NCBI GenBank assembly: GCA_013335235.1
Contig: JAAXVZ010000045.1
Span: forward strand, 1 to 8,399
DNA length: 8,399 nt
Reading direction: 5' to 3'
Source: Nanobdellota archaeon
Lineage (GTDB): Archaea; Nanobdellota; Nanobdellia; Woesearchaeales; GW2011-AR15
The notes beneath the pieces were generated by a model that saw only the letters and a program-made list of their open reading frames with translations, made no database searches and had not been told where the DNA came from. The translations under genes were made by a program, and so were the position numbers. The first letter of the stretch is position 1. The number at the start of each line of letters is the position of its first letter. Shown piece by piece: positions 1 to 7,068 of the stretch.

Positions 1-586
1 GCTCCCTTATCCTAAAGCCATCCCTTGACGCTTTCACAAGGAGCTCTGTATCAAAGAACCAGCCTATGTCTTCAGTTTCCATGATCAATGGAAGGACGCT
101 CTTCCTGAAGCCCTTGAGCCCGCATTGATAATCCTTGATATCCTGCCTGAAAAGGAATCCCATCATATGGTTGAAGCATTTTGAGACAAAATAACGCAAA
201 ACACTTCTTTTGATCTTCGCGCCTTCTGCGTATCTTGAGGCAATGCATATGTCTTGATCCTTCAATGAGTCAAGAATCCTGCCCAACCCTAACAAGTCCG
301 GTGAGAGGTCTGCATCGATGTAGCAATAATAGTCTGCCTTTATGCCAGAGAAGGCTTTTTTCAATGCCAGCCCCCTGCCTTTCTCTTTTATTGAGATGAA
401 TTTTATTTGAGAGTATGTTTTAGATAGTCCTCTTGCTATATCTTCTGAATTATCTGTGGACCCATTCACTGCAATGAGAAGTGTGAACTCATATTTCTGT
501 TTCTTAAGGTAAGAGTATACCTTGAGAGCGTTCTTCTCCAGGATACGCTCTTCATTATATGCGGGAATGACGGCAAGTAGTCTCAT
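1..586 (-). CDS. GT2 family glycosyltransferase, dolichol-phosphate-sugar-synthase-like (3' end cut by window edge)
   Basis: I translated 195 residues from an ATG at 586; no stop occurs before base 1, so the C-terminus lies outside the window. Hallmarks of a GT-A fold family 2 transferase are the N-terminal strand VIPAYNEE (residues 6-13), NGSTDNS (41-47) for nucleotide-sugar binding, and the metal-binding DAD (91-93) in YIDADLS. The later DYQCGLKGF (152-160) followed by GWFFDTELL (175-183) is the signature of the DPM1/ALG5-like branch, which moves a sugar from a nucleotide donor to dolichyl or polyprenyl phosphate on the cytoplasmic side of the membrane. No membrane helix is visible in the part present. 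The start overlaps the stop of the upstream membrane-protein gene by four bases (ATGA), so it is the last visible gene of the leuS operon. The class is secure; the sugar and acceptor are unknown. Confidence 0.9.
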   Translation of the reverse strand, partial: MRLLAVIPAYNEERILEKNALKVYSYLKKQKYEFTLLIAVNGSTDNSEDIARGLSKTYSQIKFISIKEKGRGLALKKAFSGIKADYYCYIDADLSPDLLGLGRILDSLKDQDICIASRYAEGAKIKRSVLRYFVSKCFNHMMGFLFRQDIKDYQCGLKGFRKSVLPLIMETEDIGWFFDTELLVKASRDGFRIRE

Positions 587-2403
587 CTTCTGTAAAGGAC
601 ATGCGAGCCTTCTTCAAATACTTTTGTCAGGTTCCTGCCAGGGTAATCAATAATATAATCAGAATCGAAAGCCACAGGCTCCCGGTATATCCTTGGAGCA
701 ATCTCGTTGTCTATCGCCCAGTGCCTGAAACTGGAGACCTGGCTTGGCTCAATCTTTGATCCGATAATAACAACTTCATACGCGCCAGTATGCAAGGAGA
801 TATCTAATGAGGGTATATGGTTCTCAACAATACTTGTTTGTTTTAGCCTCCCTTCTTTTATCTCTATCATTATCGCACCATATATCCCGTCAGTTTCTCT
901 CTTTGCACCTAAAAAAGGCCTTTCAATAGATTGGAAAGCCCATTTCCACTTGTCAATATATGATATTTCAGAATGTGCGTCTCTGACTTCTTCCAATCTT
1001 GGTATGAGAAGAGTGACGAGCAAGATGAAAATGAAAAGATACGATGCGGTTTTCCCGAATGTCTTCTTCAGAAAAGGCTCAAGATACAGGCAAGCTAGGG
1101 CAAGAAAAAACGAAAGGCCGTATTCCTGTGCCTTTGAGACAAAGTTGCCTACCTGGAAAAAGGGAATCACTGAAAGAAAAGGGACAAGCCTAATTACAAT
1201 GAGCGGTGAAAGTATACCTGATATCGCTGCAAAAGAACCAGAAACAATCAGGCTGATGAGCGCAAGCGTTGTCAGCAGAGGATAGCTGGTATATATTGTC
1301 CAAGGAAAGAGGATGAAAACCAAGATGACTGAAACTGGTTTCACGAGCCCGTCAGACAAGTTTAGCCTGAATCTCGGTTTCCCTGCAACAGCATAGAGCA
1401 GTCCAGAAAACAGGGCAAAGAGGATGAACTGAAATAAAGTCACTGACTGGTTCACATTAGAATATATATATAGGATGGACAGGAAGAAGGAAAGCATGGT
1501 CGGTTTCAGTATCGATGCTGTGTCTTCCCGACCTGTCATTATCCTGAATGAATAGTAAATACATAGCCAGACATACCCAAGTAGGCCTATTGTCGGGTTT
1601 GACAGGAGGCAGGCTGCCAGGAAAAAAGGCAGCAATCTATGGCTCTTGTGAAAATAAAGCACGCCTGCAAGGAATATGAACGCTACAGTTGTCCCGCGGA
1701 CATCTGAAGACCTAGTCCAGACATATGTCAATATCAGGAAAGCGAGCGAGAATATGCTTGAGCCAGCTCTTCTTGCGACCAGGTATAACCCTAGAAGCAA
1801 GAACATGTTCTGAAATATGAGGAACCCTGCATTGGCATCAAACGCTGAAAGATTTCCAAGTATCCCTAGTTCTGCAAACAATGTTGAAGTCAGTGGCAGG
1901 ACCTGATGCTTCGGATAGTTTGGAGCTGGATTATTATTGAATGGGTCATAGCTGTTGAAGGATATTATCTGCTGAGACTGCGCTGTGTAAGGAAGCATGT
2001 CAAGCCACAAGTAACTAGAGCTGAAAATCTGGAAAAAAACGATTGGAAGCAAAAGCAAGAGTGGAAAGAGCATCTCTTTTTTCAGAGACATATCAGGAAG
2101 TGGTGATGAGAGGAAAAAGACAAGAAGGTATACTGCTGATAATATAGGAAAAGTCAATGCATCAAATCTCCCAAGGACCAGGAACAGCAGATAGTTGAGG
2201 ACTGCTCCCACACCAAAGGAGGCAAGCCATCTTTCTTCAGGTGACAATCTTAGCTTATGGACTAGCAGCTGGCCCATTGTGCATATTAGATATATTGGAA
2301 ATACAAGCCTTAACGCAATCAATATATTCAGAAGCGCTGTGTTCTGCGGAAGAGGCAATATCAAGAATAAGATATGAAAAAAAAGAAGCAGGAATCTTTT
2401 CAT
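583..2403 (-). CDS. Polytopic membrane protein, probable GT-C-type glycosyltransferase
   Basis: A 606-residue protein with about 14 hydrophobic segments spread over residues 3-470, then a soluble tail of about 135 residues. A long hydrophilic loop at about 130-190 contains WLDMLPY (D135) and SYDPFNNN (D153), followed by a helix rich in Leu/Phe. This layout, with an acidic residue in an outward-facing loop after early helices and a C-terminal globular domain, recalls GT-C enzymes that take sugars from lipid-phosphate donors. It is not a clear match to a named family. The start at 2403 overlaps the leuS stop by four bases (ATGA), and its own stop overlaps the start of the GT2 gene the same way. 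The adjacent GT2 of the dolichyl-phosphate type is the best support for a glycan role. Alternatives are an O-antigen polymerase-like protein or an uncharacterised membrane protein. Membrane topology is seen in the sequence; enzyme activity is inferred. Confidence 0.7.
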   Translation of the reverse strand: MKRFLLLFFHILFLILPLPQNTALLNILIALRLVFPIYLICTMGQLLVHKLRLSPEERWLASFGVGAVLNYLLFLVLGRFDALTFPILSAVYLLVFFLSSPLPDMSLKKEMLFPLLLLLPIVFFQIFSSSYLWLDMLPYTAQSQQIISFNSYDPFNNNPAPNYPKHQVLPLTSTLFAELGILGNLSAFDANAGFLIFQNMFLLLGLYLVARRAGSSIFSLAFLILTYVWTRSSDVRGTTVAFIFLAGVLYFHKSHRLLPFFLAACLLSNPTIGLLGYVWLCIYYSFRIMTGREDTASILKPTMLSFFLSILYIYSNVNQSVTLFQFILFALFSGLLYAVAGKPRFRLNLSDGLVKPVSVILVFILFPWTIYTSYPLLTTLALISLIVSGSFAAISGILSPLIVIRLVPFLSVIPFFQVGNFVSKAQEYGLSFFLALACLYLEPFLKKTFGKTASYLFIFILLVTLLIPRLEEVRDAHSEISYIDKWKWAFQSIERPFLGAKRETDGIYGAIMIEIKEGRLKQTSIVENHIPSLDISLHTGAYEVVIIGSKIEPSQVSSFRHWAIDNEIAPRIYREPVAFDSDYIIDYPGRNLTKVFEEGSHVLYRR

Positions 2404-5231
2404 CGCACCAAGAGTGCTGGTTTTCCTGGCATGGCTGACCTGGCCTTCTCTTCCTTTGACTCAGATGCCTTCTGCACATGGATCTTGCAGGAGAATTCCT
2501 TTTCGAAGAATCCTGCGCTCTCAGAAAGCGCTTTATATTCAACTGCAGCGTCCGGAAGGTCGCCTACCCCTGACTTGACAACTTTCTGGAGTATCTTAGG
2601 GATGTCCTTGCTGTGCGGCTTGAACTCTTCGTGCTTCATCACTTCAGCCATAAGCTTTCCGAAGTCCCTTGTCTCTTCCATTGCCTTTTTCAATAAAGAA
2701 AGGAGCTTGTACTTCCATTCATCTGCCGTGAATATGACAATCTCTTTTGGTGCAGTCACCTTGAGAAGCCCTAGGACAGATGCTATATCCGAAAGCGTTG
2801 TCTCGATTATCTCTTCAGACCTGTCCCTCTCACCAGTTCCAGCTGGCTCTGGCCAGGCTGACAAGACAATCATCTCTTTCTTGCCGATAGCTTCCCATAT
2901 CTCCTCAGCGATGAAAGGTGTTATCGGCGCAAGGAGCTGTGCCTGAACTTCTATATATCTTGATATGACCTTCTTGTTCGGCTTGCTCATGGTCCTTCTC
3001 ATATACCATTTCAATGAGTTCTGCAGCTCGAAATAAGAATGCTGCAGGGCGCTTCTGAACATCGTCTCTTCGTAACACTCTGTAGTTTCCTTCACTACCT
3101 GGTCCAGTTTCTGGGAGAACCATTGGTCTATCTTCAGCATCTCATCCCTGCCTTTGCCATAGTTCTCTTTCGCAAAATCAAGAAGGGCAGTAAGCTTCGC
3201 TCCCATGCCTTTTGCTATGTCCCTGTCAAAGTTAGCGTCATCTATGCCTTCTCCGCCAGAGAGGGCAGCGAACCTTGCGGCATCTGCGCCATATTCCTTA
3301 TGAGCATCCCGCATTATGACAAAGTTGCCTTTGCTCTTGCTCATCTTCTCCCCATCTACCATAACATGGCCGTTCAATCCAAATGACTTTGGCCAGTATT
3401 TCTCAGGGAACACTGCTGTGTGATTGAATATGCAGAAGCTCATATGGTTCTGTATCAGATCCTTGCCAGTATTCCTGAAATCCATAGGATACCAGTACTC
3501 GAACTCTGCTTTAAGTTCGTCTGCAACTTTCTTCTCAACTTTCAGTTTTTTTCCGTCGCCTTTCCCAAGGAAGACATAATCAAAGAACTCATTGTCTAGT
3601 TTCTCTGCAGGTATATCCTTGAGCTTGTAGGATATAGTGTAATATGCCATGTATATTGTCGAGTCTGACAGGCTTTCGATAAGCCATTTTTCATCCCATG
3701 GAAGCCTTGTCCCAAGCCCGAACTCCCTAGTGCATGCCCAGTCCCTCAGCCAATCCAATACATAATCGAACTGGCTCCTGGTCTTGTCCGGATATAATTT
3801 CATATTGTCAAGGCACTTGTGAGCAAGCTTCTTCCATTCCTTATCGCCATAGGCCATGAACCACTGGTCATCCACTATCTTCACTATGCATTCACCAAGT
3901 GACCTGGCAACAACCTTTCCAGTGAGCTGGAAATACTTGTCTCCGAAGTCTGACTTGACTAGCTCTGCAGTTATCTGCTCTTTTGCTTCAGAAACAGCTT
4001 TTCCTGAGAAATCCTTTGAGAATCTCTTCGCATACAGGCTGTTCAGTTTGCCTTTGTAGAAGCCATCCTTGTACAAGAGCTCTTTTGCTTTTGCCAGCTT
4101 ATCCTTCTCCTTCTGGTTCTTTATCCCGAGGCTCTTTATAATATCATCTGCCGGTATCTTCCCATAACCCGGAATCTCAAGGACAGCGATTGGAACGATT
4201 TTCTTCACTTCATCTATGTTCAGTCCATATTTCTTGCAAGTAGCCTCATCTTTCTGCAAGTCATATAGTGCGATAAGGTCATCTGCTGAATCTGATGGGA
4301 CTGAATGGACTATCCCTGTCCCTACATGCGTCGAGACAAAGCTTGCAGGAAGTATCAATACCTCAGCACCTGAGAATTCCTTGACTTTCTTTCCTATGAG
4401 GGATGCGCCTGTTATCTTCTTTATCACATTCACTTTCTTATCTTGGAACACAAGCTCTTTTGCGACACGCTCTGAGACTACCCATACTTCATCGTTAACC
4501 TTAGCTTCGACTAGCTCTGACTCCGGATTGATGTAGAGGTTTGTGACACCCATGATTGTGTCAGGCCTCAGTGTTGCAGATACTACCCACATGTCACCCA
4601 TCTTGTGTTTGACTAGGATATACTCCTGCGGTGTCTCCCCTTCCCCTTCTATCCTATCATGGTCTCCGACAGGCGCGTTTTCAATTGGATCCCAAACAAC
4701 AGGGAACTTGCCTTTCTTGACAAACCCTTTCTCTTTCAGTTTTGCGAACTGCCATCTGATGAACTTGTCATAATGCGGGTTCATTGAGGTTGTTATGAAC
4801 TGGCGCCTGAAATCAATAGAATATCCCATCTCTGTGAAGTCTTTCACAGCTTCCTTTGGGAAGTATTCTATCCAGTGGATAGGATCTGCAAATTTCTTTA
4901 TCTCTGCATCTGTGAAACCCTGCATCTTCAATATCCCTACTTGTTTCGGCTCGTTTTCCGCTATCCTCTTTGCAGTCGATACTATCGGAGAGCCTGTGCA
5001 GTGCCACCCTTGTGCGTATAGCACATTGTAGCCTCGCATCCTCTTGAACCTTGACAAGGCTTCAAGCCTCATAGATGTATAAAAATGCCCTAAGTGAAGG
5101 TAGGAATTGACATAAGGGTATGGAAAGGTTCCGAAAAACTTCTTCTTACCTGTTTTTGGCTCTGCCTCGAATATCTTGCTGTCTTTCCAGCGCTTAATCC
5201 ATTTTTTTTCAGTTTCAGTTAAGTTTGACAT
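2400..5231 (-). CDS. leuS: Leucyl-tRNA synthetase, archaeal/eukaryotic type
   Basis: This cytoplasmic class Ia synthetase charges tRNA-Leu with leucine using ATP. I chose the ATG at 5231 (943 residues) because GGTGA stands four bases upstream; an in-frame ATG at 5273 would add 14 residues but has no such site. The HIGH motif is HLGH (46-49) after TFPYPYVNSYL, and KMSKS is at 629-633. The CP1 editing domain has its threonine-rich peptide TLRPDTIMGVTN (220-231) and the conserved aspartate D318 within VPSDSADD. LIESLSDSTIYMAYYTI precedes the second half of the catalytic fold, an anticodon-binding helical domain follows, and the C-terminus ends in AMPGKPALLVR, like the tRNA-contacting tail of archaeal enzymes. 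Length and motifs indicate an intact, editing-competent enzyme. It is the first gene of an operon with two glycan-type genes. Several local motifs look closer to the eukaryotic cytosolic enzyme than to that of Pyrococcus. Confidence 0.97.
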   Translation of the reverse strand: MSNLTETEKKWIKRWKDSKIFEAEPKTGKKKFFGTFPYPYVNSYLHLGHFYTSMRLEALSRFKRMRGYNVLYAQGWHCTGSPIVSTAKRIAENEPKQVGILKMQGFTDAEIKKFADPIHWIEYFPKEAVKDFTEMGYSIDFRRQFITTSMNPHYDKFIRWQFAKLKEKGFVKKGKFPVVWDPIENAPVGDHDRIEGEGETPQEYILVKHKMGDMWVVSATLRPDTIMGVTNLYINPESELVEAKVNDEVWVVSERVAKELVFQDKKVNVIKKITGASLIGKKVKEFSGAEVLILPASFVSTHVGTGIVHSVPSDSADDLIALYDLQKDEATCKKYGLNIDEVKKIVPIAVLEIPGYGKIPADDIIKSLGIKNQKEKDKLAKAKELLYKDGFYKGKLNSLYAKRFSKDFSGKAVSEAKEQITAELVKSDFGDKYFQLTGKVVARSLGECIVKIVDDQWFMAYGDKEWKKLAHKCLDNMKLYPDKTRSQFDYVLDWLRDWACTREFGLGTRLPWDEKWLIESLSDSTIYMAYYTISYKLKDIPAEKLDNEFFDYVFLGKGDGKKLKVEKKVADELKAEFEYWYPMDFRNTGKDLIQNHMSFCIFNHTAVFPEKYWPKSFGLNGHVMVDGEKMSKSKGNFVIMRDAHKEYGADAARFAALSGGEGIDDANFDRDIAKGMGAKLTALLDFAKENYGKGRDEMLKIDQWFSQKLDQVVKETTECYEETMFRSALQHSYFELQNSLKWYMRRTMSKPNKKVISRYIEVQAQLLAPITPFIAEEIWEAIGKKEMIVLSAWPEPAGTGERDRSEEIIETTLSDIASVLGLLKVTAPKEIVIFTADEWKYKLLSLLKKAMEETRDFGKLMAEVMKHEEFKPHSKDIPKILQKVVKSGVGDLPDAAVEYKALSESAGFFEKEFSCKIHVQKASESKEEKARSAMPGKPALLVR

Positions 5232-5235
5232 TTTC

Positions 5236-5240
5236 TCACC
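5236..5240 (-). promoter_or_regulatory. Ribosome binding site deciding the leuS start
   Basis: On the minus strand GGTGA lies four bases before the ATG at 5231, complementary to the 3' end of archaeal 16S rRNA. It favours this start over the in-frame ATG at 5273, which has no purine-rich site in front of it. Confidence 0.75.
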
Positions 5241-5320
5241 CTGCATAGAATATAAGAAGGATTGCCAATGCATCTATAATAGCAACAACCCAGATTTCAT
5301 CTCCATCGAATAGGTTTGGT

Positions 5321-5332
5321 TATATATAAAAA
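5321..5332 (-). promoter_or_regulatory. TATA box of the leuS operon
   Basis: On the minus strand the sequence reads TTTTTATATATA, close to the archaeal TATA consensus. Transcription would be expected about 25 bases downstream, near 5301, giving a leader of about 70 bases before the chosen leuS ATG. The core is nearly palindromic, so it could in principle also serve the divergent gene, but the spacing fits leuS better. The start site is inferred from spacing only. Confidence 0.55.
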
Positions 5333-5343
5333 TTGCCATACCC

Positions 5344-5352
5344 TTAAATATA
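5344..5352 (+). promoter_or_regulatory. TATA box of the 243-residue gene, leaderless arrangement
   Basis: TTAAATATA is centred about 26-27 bases before the ATG at 5374, the usual distance from TATA box to transcription start in archaea. No Shine-Dalgarno sequence lies between them. The mRNA therefore probably begins at or next to the start codon. Confidence 0.5.
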
Positions 5353-5373
5353 GTATGCTTCTCCCTGGGTTTA

Positions 5374-6105
5374 ATGGACAGAGCGTTATTTGATGAGTCA
5401 CTAACCGAGGTCTTACCAGAACACCGTGGATTCCTAGAGTCTCTTAAAGATCCCCATGTCATTATTTATACAGACATTGACTTCACTACTGCAGCAGATA
5501 ATTACCATAGGCTTCCTGGAAATCAGTATAAACCATATAGCACCCAGACATACCTTTCTGACCCAGCTGTGAAAAGGGACAAGAGATCCCTTACGGATTA
5601 TCTTTTTGATGTGCTCTCAAAGGCAGAGGCCGAAGATACGCCTGAAGCCACAAAAGAGGTATTGGTGCCATTGATGGACCTTTGCCTAAATTACATTTGC
5701 TTTGCGACAGATGAAGGGCCAAGGGGCACGGAAAGCGAGCTTGTCTTCTCGCAAAACGATATGCTTAATGTCAGGATGTACGCTGCATTAAGAAGCCTGT
5801 ATCCTGGGGACTATCAAACAGTGATATTCAATAAGATAAGGGAAATAAATGCTCTGGATATTAGCCCGCCAGAGGCAGTGTCCTTCTCAATACTTGTCAG
5901 GAACTACTTCCTTGATCCTGACAAGAGGGCAAATCTAGTGAGGAGCGTTTCACCAGGAGAGCTTGAAGCAAAGTTCGGGGACTCTTCCTATGGCGTATTC
6001 TCTATCATCGAGAAGCTCTATCGCGACCAGGTCTTCTTTTCAAAGGGAATCTTGTTCGACAAGATGGATGAGCTGTTTTTCCCAGGGGGAATTTGTTTTC
6101 CTTAG
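5374..6105 (+). CDS. Hypothetical protein of 243 residues, family not recognised
   Basis: I do not recognise this protein. It has no signal peptide or membrane segment and looks soluble and cytoplasmic. Near the N-terminus a hydrophobic strand runs into two acidic residues and threonines (HVIIYTDIDFTT, residues 28-39). This superficially resembles motif I of HAD enzymes (DxDxT), but I see no matching later HAD motifs. From about residue 70 onward it appears mainly helical, with alternating amphipathic stretches (LTDYLFDVLSKAEAE, 73-87; VLVPLMDLCLNYICFA, 96-111). There are three cysteines (104, 109 and 241), too few for a clear metal site. A well-placed TATA box 26-27 bases before the ATG, codon use like its neighbours and an open frame of this length support a real gene. 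It is monocistronic and divergent from leuS, so its neighbours say little about its role. Confidence 0.75.
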   Translation: MDRALFDESLTEVLPEHRGFLESLKDPHVIIYTDIDFTTAADNYHRLPGNQYKPYSTQTYLSDPAVKRDKRSLTDYLFDVLSKAEAEDTPEATKEVLVPLMDLCLNYICFATDEGPRGTESELVFSQNDMLNVRMYAALRSLYPGDYQTVIFNKIREINALDISPPEAVSFSILVRNYFLDPDKRANLVRSVSPGELEAKFGDSSYGVFSIIEKLYRDQVFFSKGILFDKMDELFFPGGICFP

Positions 6106-6126
6106 GCAAAGCAACATATTCAATCC

Positions 6127-6166
6127 TTAAGAGGCATTGAAAAAAGGGCTCCGATTATGCCTTAAT
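6127..6166 (+). terminator. Possible stem-loop and T-rich termination region
   Basis: AGGCAT at 6132-6137 is the inverse complement of ATGCCT at 6157-6162, with a 19-base loop. Outer bases TTAA on both sides can extend the stem past a two-base bulge. T-rich runs follow at 6175-6193. It lies between the stop of the 243-residue gene and the rpoL promoter, where a terminator is expected. The stem is short and the loop long, so this is a weak call. Confidence 0.25.
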
Positions 6167-6187
6167 TATCCATCTCTTTTACATAAC

Positions 6188-6196
6188 TTTTTTAAG
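6188..6196 (+). promoter_or_regulatory. TATA box of the rpoL operon
   Basis: TTTTTTAAG is centred about 26 bases before the GGTGA site and 38 bases before the rpoL ATG. A start near 6217-6219 would give a short leader of roughly 12 bases carrying the ribosome binding site. The same T run may help end transcription from the upstream gene. Confidence 0.45.
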
Positions 6197-6219
6197 CCCC
6201 CTGTTTTTCTGTAGAGGAA

Positions 6220-6224
6220 GGTGA
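6220..6224 (+). promoter_or_regulatory. Ribosome binding site deciding the rpoL start
   Basis: GGTGA, within the purine-rich GAGGAAGGTGAG, lies five bases before the ATG at 6230. An in-frame GTG at 6221 falls inside this site and would place it out of use, so the ATG is preferred. Confidence 0.75.
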
Positions 6225-6229
6225 GCATT

Positions 6230-6502
6230 ATGGAATTCAAAGTCATAGAAGATAAGGCAAAAAGGCTTGTTTTTGAGCTAAAGGGAGAGGACCACACTCT
6301 CTGCAACGCTCTAAGGGAAGAGCTATGGAATGACAAGACAGTCTCTGTCTCAGCATATAACATCAGCCACCCACTGGTTGGCGTTCCAAAGTTCATTGTC
6401 GAGACAGACGGGACAAAAGAGCCCAGGAAAGCTGTCCGCGATGCCATCACGAGGCTGAAGAAGAAGAATGCTGAGCTGGAAAAAGGGCTCGCAGCTCTAT
6501 GA
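6230..6502 (+). CDS. rpoL: DNA-directed RNA polymerase subunit L (Rpo11)
   Basis: This 90-residue protein is the archaeal counterpart of eukaryotic RPB11/AC19 and is related to the bacterial alpha subunit N-terminal domain. It pairs with Rpo3 (RpoD) to form the platform on which RNA polymerase assembles. The diagnostic dimerisation signature is LKGEDHTLCNALREEL (residues 17-32), followed by the YNISHPLVGVPKFIVETDG strand pair (43-61) and a C-terminal helix with a basic KKK stretch (about 65-88). Length is normal for the family. The ATG at 6230 was chosen over an upstream in-frame GTG because it has a well-spaced GGTGA. Its stop shares four bases (ATGA) with the start of the AMMECR1-domain gene, so both are probably made from one message. 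Confidence 0.95.
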   Translation: MEFKVIEDKAKRLVFELKGEDHTLCNALREELWNDKTVSVSAYNISHPLVGVPKFIVETDGTKEPRKAVRDAITRLKKKNAELEKGLAAL

Positions 6503-7068
6503 TCTTAGAAGAGGGCATTAAATTAGTCAAGCTGGCGAGGGAAGCGATTGATGCGTCCTTCACCAAGAATACAATAGATTTCTCTCAATATAAGGAAAAA
6601 CGTGGCGTATTCGTGACGCTCCATAAGGAAGGGAAGCTAAGAGGCTGCATCGGTTTTCCAGAGCCAGTCTACCCACTAGGAAGGGCGATTGTCGAGTCTG
6701 CAAGGTCTGCTGCATTCAAGGACCCGAGGTTCGAGCCTGTCACGCATGATGAACTTGCAGACATAGATATAGAAGTGTCTGTATTGACCATGCCTGAACT
6801 GATTGAAGTAGAGAAACCTGAGGAATATCTTGATAAGATAGAGATAGGGAAGCACGGCCTGATTATAAAGCATATATACCGCTCTGGCCTTTTGCTGCCG
6901 CAGGTCTTTACGGAATATGAATCAACACCAAAAGAAGCCTTGGAAATGCTCTGCGAAAAAGCAGGCCTTGACCATGAATCCTGGCAAGACCCAGAAGTCC
7001 AGATATATTCTTTTGAAGCTGAGATATTCGCAGAAAAAGAGCCAAATGGAGAGATTATCAGATCTTGA
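6499..7068 (+). CDS. AMMECR1-domain protein
   Basis: A 189-residue protein filled almost entirely by one AMMECR1 domain. Seen directly are the family's hallmark LRGCIG (47-52), AFKDPRF (72-78), the strand IEVSVL (91-96), GLLLPQV (130-136) and the C-terminal W...PEVQIYSFEAEIFAE pattern (162-179). The family is conserved from archaea to humans. Its biochemical role is not settled; the invariant LRGCIG with its cysteine has suggested a catalytic or binding site. In many prokaryotes AMMECR1 is linked to MEMO and radical-SAM proteins, but neither partner is present here. The ATG overlaps the rpoL stop (ATGA) and there is no separate Shine-Dalgarno site, pointing to coupled translation. Its last 11 bases overlap the 3' end of the convergent HAD gene. 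Confidence 0.93.
   Translation: MILEEGIKLVKLAREAIDASFTKNTIDFSQYKEKRGVFVTLHKEGKLRGCIGFPEPVYPLGRAIVESARSAAFKDPRFEPVTHDELADIDIEVSVLTMPELIEVEKPEEYLDKIEIGKHGLIIKHIYRSGLLLPQVFTEYESTPKEALEMLCEKAGLDHESWQDPEVQIYSFEAEIFAEKEPNGEIIRS

Noticed and set aside
707..1285. Plus-strand open frame of 192 codons opposite the membrane-protein gene
   Set aside because: It lies wholly antisense to a convincing coding region, its translation lacks domain-like patterns, and it has no promoter or ribosome site of its own.
2374..2946. Plus-strand open frame of 190 codons opposite the 3' end of leuS
   Set aside because: It is Ser/Phe-rich, the typical antisense product of a Lys/Glu-rich gene, and sits inside well-conserved leuS sequence.
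5232..5273. Fourteen extra N-terminal residues on LeuRS from the ATG at 5273
   Set aside because: No ribosome site precedes that ATG, while GGTGA stands correctly before the ATG at 5231; the extra residues do not resemble a LeuRS N-terminus.
5321..5332. Shared bidirectional TATA box serving both leuS and the 243-residue gene
   Set aside because: The divergent gene has its own TTAAATATA at the exact leaderless distance, and use of the shared box would leave a leader without a ribosome site.
5455..5490. HAD-like motif I in the 243-residue protein as proof of a HAD enzyme
   Set aside because: Only the first motif is present; no motif II, III or IV could be placed, so a HAD assignment is not supported.
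6221..6229. GTG start adding three residues to RpoL
   Set aside because: The GTG is part of the GGTGA ribosome site for the ATG at 6230.
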